Shown one piece after another: positions 57,882-64,000 of a DNA stretch of 64,000 nucleotides (position 1 is its first letter; each line of letters begins with the position of its first letter). The notes below the pieces were generated by a model that was not told the DNA's origin, searched no databases, and worked only from the letters and a program-made list of their open reading frames with translations. The stretch covers positions 2,995,501 through 3,059,500 of the forward strand of contig NZ_SSBQ01000002.1 of the NCBI RefSeq assembly GCF_004795255.1, given 5' to 3'. A program made the position numbers and the translations under genes. Source of the stretch: Streptomyces sp. RKND-216. Lineage in GTDB: Bacteria; Actinomycetota; Actinomycetes; Streptomycetales; Streptomycetaceae.

Positions 57882-59708
57882 CTACACCAGACGGACCGGC
57901 TTGTCGGCGCGGATGCCGCGGGCCGTCAGCCAGTCGCGCAGCGGGCCGGGGTCGCCGTCCTCGACCAGGTCCAGCACAGGTCCCGCCAGGTCGGTCGCCC
58001 GCTCGCCGTCGATGAGCAGGGCGGGCCCGTCCAGCCAGTCGAGGCCCGGTGCCGCGTCCGCGGTGTCCACGGCGGCGCAGCACACCGCCGCCGTCACGTG
58101 CTCGGCCATCAGCTCCCGCCCGGAGCGCTGCGGCCGCAGGGGCAGTCCCATCGGTGAGGGCTGCCCGGCTCCCGGCAGCACCGGCTCGTCCAGTCCGGGG
58201 GCCGTCGGACAGGCGTCCTGCGCGGCCTCGGCCCGCGCGACGTCGGCGCTGATCCGGGCCGCGACGGCGTCCGTGCCGCCGGCCGCGAGGCGCTCCAATA
58301 TCCGGCCCACCGCCGCCTCCGCGTACGAGACGGTCGGTGCCGCCGCACCCCCGGCGCCGGACGGTGCCCGTGCCGCCGCGTCCGCGTCCGCGGGCGGCGT
58401 GTGCTCGGCGGCTCCCGCCCGGCCGTTCGGCTCCGTGGCGTCGAGGGCGGCGAACAGGCGGGCCGCCTCGCCCCGCCAGATCCGGTCGACGACCTCCTCC
58501 GGGTAGTTCGTCCAGTCCACGGGCGCCCAGCCGGAGCCCTCCCCGCGAGGCTCGCCGTGGAAGAGCCGCGCGGCCAGCAGTGAGACCGAGGCGTCGACCG
58601 CACCCGGCTCCTCCAGCAGATCGCACGCCGGACGCTCGCCCAGGCGCGAGGCGAAGCCATCCGCGAGGCGGTCCCGGCGGGACAGCTCGGTGAGGGCCGC
58701 CACCACACCGGCGTCGAGCCGGGAAGGCCAGCGGCCGGTGCGCCAGGCGGGCAGCGCCACCCGGGTCAGCAGCCGGTCCCAGCCCGCGTAGGCCAGGCCG
58801 ACCTGCTCCTGCGCGGTGGTGCGCAGCGCACGGTCCACGTGCTGTGCGCGGTCCGCGGCGGCGGCGGCCACCCCGCGCTCCATCTCCGCGGCGTGCGGCC
58901 CGCAGGCGCGCAGCAGCACCCGGGCGACCAGCCCGGTGAGCCGCAACACCGCCCGCCACGCCGGACGCGGCCCCGGACCGGCGTCGCGCCGGTGGCCGGC
59001 GCGGGCGCGGTCCGCGACGGCGACCGCCGCGTCCAGGCCGCGCACGCAGCGGCGCGCGGCGGCTATGTCCGGATGCGCGGACGGGCCGGTGCCCGCGACG
59101 ACGGGGGCCAGCAGGGCGCGCAGCTCCGCCACCCGCATCCACCACAGGAACGGCGAGCCGATCACGAGTACCGGCGGCGCCTGAGAACGGCGCCGGCGCA
59201 GCCACCGCACCGGCGCGCTGCCCGGCATCCTCCGCTCCTGCGCCGGGTGCGTACGGTCCTCCAGCCAGCTGTCGCAGTCCGGGGTGAGTGCGAGGGCCGA
59301 CGGCACGGGCACGTCGAGCCGGTCGGCGAGTTCGCGCACCAGCACATACAGGTCCGGGGCCTGCGCGCGGGTCACCGGCACGGTCGGACTGGTTGCCGGC
59401 CGGGCGCGGGCGATCACGGCGGCGACCCCGCCCGCGACGGCCAGCGCCAGCACGGCGGCGGCCGTCACGGCCCAGGTGGCCGGCGCCCAGCCCGGGCCGG
59501 CCAGGCCCGTGCTCGCGGCGACGTGCAGGATCACCGCAGCACCCCCCGGCAGCAGGGCCGCCGCCAGCGCGGTGCCGCGGATGCGGAGCACCGCGAGGGC
59601 GTGATCCCTCGCGGACGGCGCATGGGGCGCCGTGGGCGCCGTGCGCGCCGAATGCGCCGAGTGCGGAGCCGGCACTGACCGCTCACCCCCGAAGACGTAG
59701 GAGGACAT
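57882..59708 (-). CDS. M48-like membrane protein without the zinc site (pseudopeptidase)
   Basis: 608 aa. Two transmembrane helices (about 42-65 and 78-101), then a stretch like the N-terminal M48/Oma1 fold: PDLYVLVRELADRLDVPVPSA, then VLVIGSPFLWWM and AELRALLAPVVAG (near 195-206). In M48 proteases the last stretch reads LRAVLAHELGH; here HExxH is replaced by PVVAG, so catalysis is excluded. The remaining 400 residues are Ala/Arg-rich with a disordered insert near 440-470. Conserved position between purC/DMF-like and purD suggests a real function, perhaps binding. Confidence 0.65.
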   Translation of the reverse strand: MSSYVFGGERSVPAPHSAHSARTAPTAPHAPSARDHALAVLRIRGTALAAALLPGGAAVILHVAASTGLAGPGWAPATWAVTAAAVLALAVAGGVAAVIARARPATSPTVPVTRAQAPDLYVLVRELADRLDVPVPSALALTPDCDSWLEDRTHPAQERRMPGSAPVRWLRRRRSQAPPVLVIGSPFLWWMRVAELRALLAPVVAGTGPSAHPDIAAARRCVRGLDAAVAVADRARAGHRRDAGPGPRPAWRAVLRLTGLVARVLLRACGPHAAEMERGVAAAAADRAQHVDRALRTTAQEQVGLAYAGWDRLLTRVALPAWRTGRWPSRLDAGVVAALTELSRRDRLADGFASRLGERPACDLLEEPGAVDASVSLLAARLFHGEPRGEGSGWAPVDWTNYPEEVVDRIWRGEAARLFAALDATEPNGRAGAAEHTPPADADAAARAPSGAGGAAAPTVSYAEAAVGRILERLAAGGTDAVAARISADVARAEAAQDACPTAPGLDEPVLPGAGQPSPMGLPLRPQRSGRELMAEHVTAAVCCAAVDTADAAPGLDWLDGPALLIDGERATDLAGPVLDLVEDGDPGPLRDWLTARGIRADKPVRLV

Positions 59709-60224
59709 TCATGACGTGACGCGACGAACGACGACGTGGCGGACGGAGCCTGTCGTATGCCCCCACTGTGGCACCACGCACCGACGACGCAATGCGCGGT
59801 GGGCCAGTCGAGGACCGCCCCGCGCGGCCGTACGCGGCTTGCCGGGAACCCTAGTTGGGGGCCGCGCGAGCGTCAGCCGCTCGGCCGGGCCGTCACTCGA
59901 TGGAATGGCTTTGCCCAACGGTGTTGCGCCCGGGCTCCTGATGCGGGCGCCCCATTCGTCCCTTCTGGCTCAAGTGCCACGAGGGTCGGCCGGCGACGGG
60001 CGGCAGGTACGGCAGGCGGCCGCCGATGGTTCGCGGGACGTTGAGGCCGGAGTGGCGGCGGTGTGGCCCGACCGGTCTCCGCCGGGTGCGGTGCCGCCGT
60101 CCCCGCGGAGCGGTGCGCGTGCGTCGCTCCTCCCGGCTGCGTGCTCTCCACCGCCGGACGCCGACGTTCCAGCGCCCGTCCCCACCTGCTTCCCCGGCGG
60201 GTGAGGGGCCGGGCTCCGGCGGGG
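59709..60224. other. 516-base region between divergent gene and purD end, no supported gene
   Basis: It holds the promoter of the minus-strand M48-like neighbour (from 59709) and the end region of purD. A plus-strand open frame of 162 codons (59716-60204) contains CPHCGTTH at its start but has no ribosome site, weak codon bias and a low-complexity end, so I leave it out. No RNA gene seen. Confidence 0.5.
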
Positions 60225-61481
<1,257 letters not shown>

Positions 61482-61609
61482 GTGAGGCAGCGTAGCCGTC
61501 CGCGCCGTCGCGGTACGACGTCGGGCCCGGCGACCACGTCCCGCGCGGGACCGTCCGCGACCTGACCGGCGCCGGCGACCCGGGACGACCCGGCAGCGAT
61601 CCGGGAACG

Positions 61610-61639
61610 ACGAAGGGCCCCGGCGACGGGGCCCTTCGT
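61610..61639 (-). terminator. Terminator of the tRNA-Gly gene
   Basis: A 13-bp perfect stem (ACGAAGGGCCCCG) with a GCGA loop begins 6 bases after the tRNA 3' end on the minus strand, so the tRNA is probably a separate transcript from purD. Confidence 0.88.
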
Positions 61640-61645
61640 ACTCTG

Positions 61646-61718
61646 AGCGGACGACGAGGCTCGAACTCGCGACCTCAACCTTGGCAAGGTTGCGCTCTAC
61701 CAACTGAGCTACGTCCGC
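61646..61718 (-). tRNA. tRNA-Gly, anticodon GCC
   Basis: 73 nt on the minus strand. The acceptor stem GCGGACG pairs with CGTCCGC; the D arm reads AGCTCAGTTGGTAGAGC; the anticodon arm is CAACC-TTGCCAA-GGTTG with GCC at the middle, reading GGC/GGU; the T loop reads GTTCGAG. The 3' CCA is not encoded, as is usual for Streptomyces. No integrase or duplicated 3' end is seen that would suggest an integrated element here. Confidence 0.97.
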
Positions 61719-61836
61719 ATCGCACCGCCGTTCCCGTGCGGTGCGTGGCCCAGTATAGCCATGCTGCAGAGGGGCTCGTGCCACCGCTGCGGCGTGAGCA
61801 CGTTCACGCCCCGGGTGGCGGGGGCGCGGTGCTCCC

Positions 61837-62481
61837 TCAGAGCCAGCCGCGTTCGCGCGCTGCGCGTACGGCCGCGTGCCGGTTCTCCGCGCCGAGCTTC
61901 GCGGTCGCGGCGGAGAGGTAGTTGCGCACGGTGCCCTGTGCGAGGCGGGCGCGTGCGGCGATCTCGGCGACCGGGGCGCCGTCCGCGGCGAGTTCGAGGA
62001 GTTCCGCCTCTCGTGCGGTGAGCGGGGAGTCGCCGGAGCTGATGGCGTCGGCGGCGAGTTCGGGGTCGATGTAGCGGCTGCCCGCGTGCACAGTGCGGAT
62101 GATCTCCGCGAGCCGCTGCGCGGAGACCGTCTTGGGCACGAAGCCGCGCACGCCCGCCTCCAGCGCCCGTTTGAGGTGGCCGGGACGCCCGTGGCCCGTG
62201 ACGATCATGGTGCCGCAGCCGGGTGCGTCGGTGCGCAGCGAAGCGGCGACGGCGACTCCGTCGGCGCCGGGCATCTGGAGGTCCAGGACGGCGACGTCAG
62301 GGGAGTGGGCCCGCGCCATGGCCAGTGCCTCCGGGCCGGAGGCGGCCTCGGCGACGACGGAGAGGTCGTCCTCGAGGGCGAGCAGTGCGGCGAGGGCGCC
62401 GCGGATGAGGTGTTCGTCGTCGGCGAGCAGGACGCGGATGCGCTGTGCGGGCTGCTCCCGGTGAGGTTCGTGTCCGTTCAC
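61837..62481 (-). CDS. NarL/LuxR-type response regulator (DesR-like)
   Basis: 214 aa, GTG start with GAAGGGACGAGG upstream and overlapping the kinase stop (GTGA). The receiver (about 15-135) has the DDEH acidic pair, phosphorylated Asp67 ([11 protein letters not shown]), Thr/Lys switch residues (VTGHG and PKTVS). A LuxR-type HTH follows (about 150-205; [25 protein letters not shown]). Works with the kinase below; the DesK/DesR group senses membrane state and regulates exporters or desaturases. Target unknown. Confidence 0.93.
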   Translation of the reverse strand: MNGHEPHREQPAQRIRVLLADDEHLIRGALAALLALEDDLSVVAEAASGPEALAMARAHSPDVAVLDLQMPGADGVAVAASLRTDAPGCGTMIVTGHGRPGHLKRALEAGVRGFVPKTVSAQRLAEIIRTVHAGSRYIDPELAADAISSGDSPLTAREAELLELAADGAPVAEIAARARLAQGTVRNYLSAATAKLGAENRHAAVRAARERGWL

Positions 62482-63995
62482 CCTCGTCCCTTCTCCTGGG
62501 CTCCAAGTCCGCCGTCCCGGACTCCTGCCATGTCTGCTTCGTCCCCGCCGACGGGGTCGCCGGCCGGCTCACGCGGTCCGTCCGGGGCCCTGCCGTTGCG
62601 GTCTCCGTCCGGCCGGGCCCGTTCCTCCGGGGCCGGGGCGGGCGGGGCGTGTGCGGCTGCGTCCGCGCCGCGGGGCGGCGCCGTGGCGTCCTGCGGCCGG
62701 GCGCCCGGGCGGCCCGGCGCGGCCGCGGACAGCGGGATATCCACCGTGAGACGGAACGTGCCGGGAGACGGCCGCTCGGCGGTGAGTACGCCGTGCAGGG
62801 CCGTCAGCCGCTCCCGCAGGCCCGCGAGGCCGGCGCCGCCGGTCTGCTCGCCCGGGGGCGGCGACCCGGGCCGGGGCCGTCCGCCGGGCTCCCGCGCCCC
62901 GTCGTTCTCCATGACGAGCACCGCCGCCCCGCGTTCGACCCGCACCGTGACGTCGCAGCGCGAGGCGTCCGCGTGCCGCAGCACGTTCGTGGCGCCCTCG
63001 CGCACCACCCAGCCCAGTGCCGCGCGGACCGGCGGCGGCAGGTGGTCGTCGTCGTCCCGGGAGGTGACCCGGCAGCCAATGCCCGCCGCCCGCAGCACGC
63101 CGCGTGCACCGGCGAGTTCCGTGGTGAGATCGGCCTCCCGGTAGCCGCGGACCACGTCGCGCACCTCGCGCTGGGAGTCGCGGGCGATCCGCTGCACCTC
63201 GACCATCTGGTCCAGCGCCGCCTCCGGGCCGCGGTCGTTCCGGCGCGCCAGTTGCCCGGCGAGCTCGCTCTTGAGCGCGATGACGGACAGGTTGCGGCCC
63301 AGGACGTCGTGCAAGTCGCGGCCGAAGCGCAGGCGTTCCTCGGCGACGGCCAGCCGGGCCTGCGTCTCGCGGGCGTCGTCCAGTTCGCGCATCACGGCGA
63401 TGTACCAGGCGGACGAGCGGGTGCTCACGCCCATCGCGAGGCCGCCGACCGCGGCGACGGCGGCGAGCGCCCCCAGTTCGCCACCCTCGACGCCGACGGC
63501 GGCGAAGACGCCGGTCAGCGTGGCGACCACCCCGGCCAGCGTCCAGGCCGTGACGCGTACGGGCATCAGCAGTGCGTACGGCATAAGGAAGGCGCCGACG
63601 CTGACCATCAGGACCATGCCCTCGGCCGCTTCACCTCCCTGGCGGTCGGCCACCAGGAGCCATGCGGTGAGTCCGGCGGCGAGGGCGGCCAGTACACCGA
63701 GTACGGCGACGCCGAGCCACGGAGGCGGACGTTCCCCCAGGTAGGCGCGGAGCGCTCGGCCCACCACCACGGAGGCGGCGGCGCACAGCACGGCGTGGAC
63801 GGCGAGGACCGCCCATGCCGCCGCGGCCGCCGCAGAGGTGTCGGCGGCCTTCGCGGGAACCTGGGACAGACCGGCCAGCAGCATGATCCAGGGGAGCGCG
63901 AACAGCGACCAGCGGGTGGACGCCTCGACCTGGGCGTGCCGGCTGCGCCCGTGCCAGACGGCGCGTCTGTTCCGTAGCCAGCCGATCATCTCCAC
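62478..63995 (-). CDS. DesK-type sensor histidine kinase
   Basis: 505 aa. Four to six transmembrane helices occupy about residues 28-190. The HisKA_3 box (RFGRDLHDVLGRNLSVIALKS; His as phosphate site) and HATPase domain (GWVVREGATNVLRHA, ENDGA, GGAGLAGLRERL) follow. The last 75 residues are Pro/Arg/Gly-rich and look disordered. The start at GTG 63995 is 5 bases from the window edge, so a start further upstream cannot be excluded. Same operon as the response regulator, overlapping by 4 bases. Confidence 0.92.
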   Translation of the reverse strand: MEMIGWLRNRRAVWHGRSRHAQVEASTRWSLFALPWIMLLAGLSQVPAKAADTSAAAAAAWAVLAVHAVLCAAASVVVGRALRAYLGERPPPWLGVAVLGVLAALAAGLTAWLLVADRQGGEAAEGMVLMVSVGAFLMPYALLMPVRVTAWTLAGVVATLTGVFAAVGVEGGELGALAAVAAVGGLAMGVSTRSSAWYIAVMRELDDARETQARLAVAEERLRFGRDLHDVLGRNLSVIALKSELAGQLARRNDRGPEAALDQMVEVQRIARDSQREVRDVVRGYREADLTTELAGARGVLRAAGIGCRVTSRDDDDHLPPPVRAALGWVVREGATNVLRHADASRCDVTVRVERGAAVLVMENDGAREPGGRPRPGSPPPGEQTGGAGLAGLRERLTALHGVLTAERPSPGTFRLTVDIPLSAAAPGRPGARPQDATAPPRGADAAAHAPPAPAPEERARPDGDRNGRAPDGPREPAGDPVGGDEADMAGVRDGGLGAQEKGRG

Positions 63996-64000
63996 GCTTC

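Noticed and set aside
59716..60204. Plus-strand frame starting with a CPHC motif near the purD end
   Set aside because: No ribosome site, low-complexity second half, no family match; the single CxxC is not enough.
61646..61718. Possible integration site in the tRNA-Gly gene
   Set aside because: No integrase, excisionase or duplicated tRNA 3' end is visible on either side in the window.

Overview
The window reads as chromosomal DNA of a Streptomyces or close relative. It has very high GC, GTG and TTG starts, dense short operons with ATGA/GTGA overlaps, and lineage-typical small families (DUF397, DUF2617, DUF3151, DUF6381, WhiJ-like regulators, class F sortase). About 60 genes, one tRNA, several pseudogenes and many strong GC-rich terminator hairpins are visible. 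All names come from reading motifs and family signatures; no search was run.

Layout. (1) 1-7.7 kb: the right part of a ribosomal-peptide (TOMM/thiopeptide-type) cluster. It has an M50 membrane protease cut by the window edge, an ABC-2 exporter, a YcaO cyclodehydratase fused to a ThiF-like leader-binding region, a convergent 58-aa precursor with a core made almost only of Ser/Thr/Cys, an M20 hydrolase, a 93-aa unknown protein and a TrmB/LuxR-type regulator. A three-half-site inverted repeat lies between precursor and hydrolase. (2) 8-21 kb: secreted metalloproteases (M43, M28, M4) interleaved with a PPOX protein, clpB behind an HspR-type HAIR element, a YbjN protein, an OafA-type acyltransferase and a PAS/GAF/SpoIIE phosphatase. 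(3) 21-33 kb: core metabolism, with an aminotransferase, DUF2617 and a membrane spermidine-synthase-like protein, aldose epimerase, pyrE, a parS site, fba, and a tryptophan-to-anthranilate operon (kynA, kynU, formamidase). (4) 33-36 kb: decayed MFS remnant, small unknown genes and a WhiJ-like/DUF397 pair. (5) 36-48 kb: purA, a diacylglycerol-kinase-like gene, secreted and HTH-membrane proteins, a GbsR/MarR-controlled ABC exporter, a GNAT remnant, a sortase-like gene without catalytic Cys, and a Ser/Thr kinase. (6) 48-61.5 kb: a MarR pseudogene, a class III aminotransferase with GntR regulator, a secreted tripeptidyl-aminopeptidase-like hydrolase, a SLATT protein, purC, a dimethylformamidase-like protein, a protease-like protein without its zinc site, and purD. 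(7) 61.6-64 kb: tRNA-Gly(GCC) and a DesK/DesR-type two-component pair.

How genes work together. The first block is a candidate peptide antibiotic system: YcaO would cyclise Ser/Thr/Cys of the precursor, partner enzymes (dehydratase, dehydrogenase) presumably lie left of position 1, the ABC pair would export the product, and the M50 and M20 hydrolases may process leader or product. Elsewhere, purA/purC/purD and pyrE serve nucleotide synthesis, the kyn operon degrades tryptophan, and the 42-45 kb ABC operon is a drug-export-type cassette under its divergent repressor. The parS site and housekeeping genes suggest the central, origin-proximal part of the chromosome.
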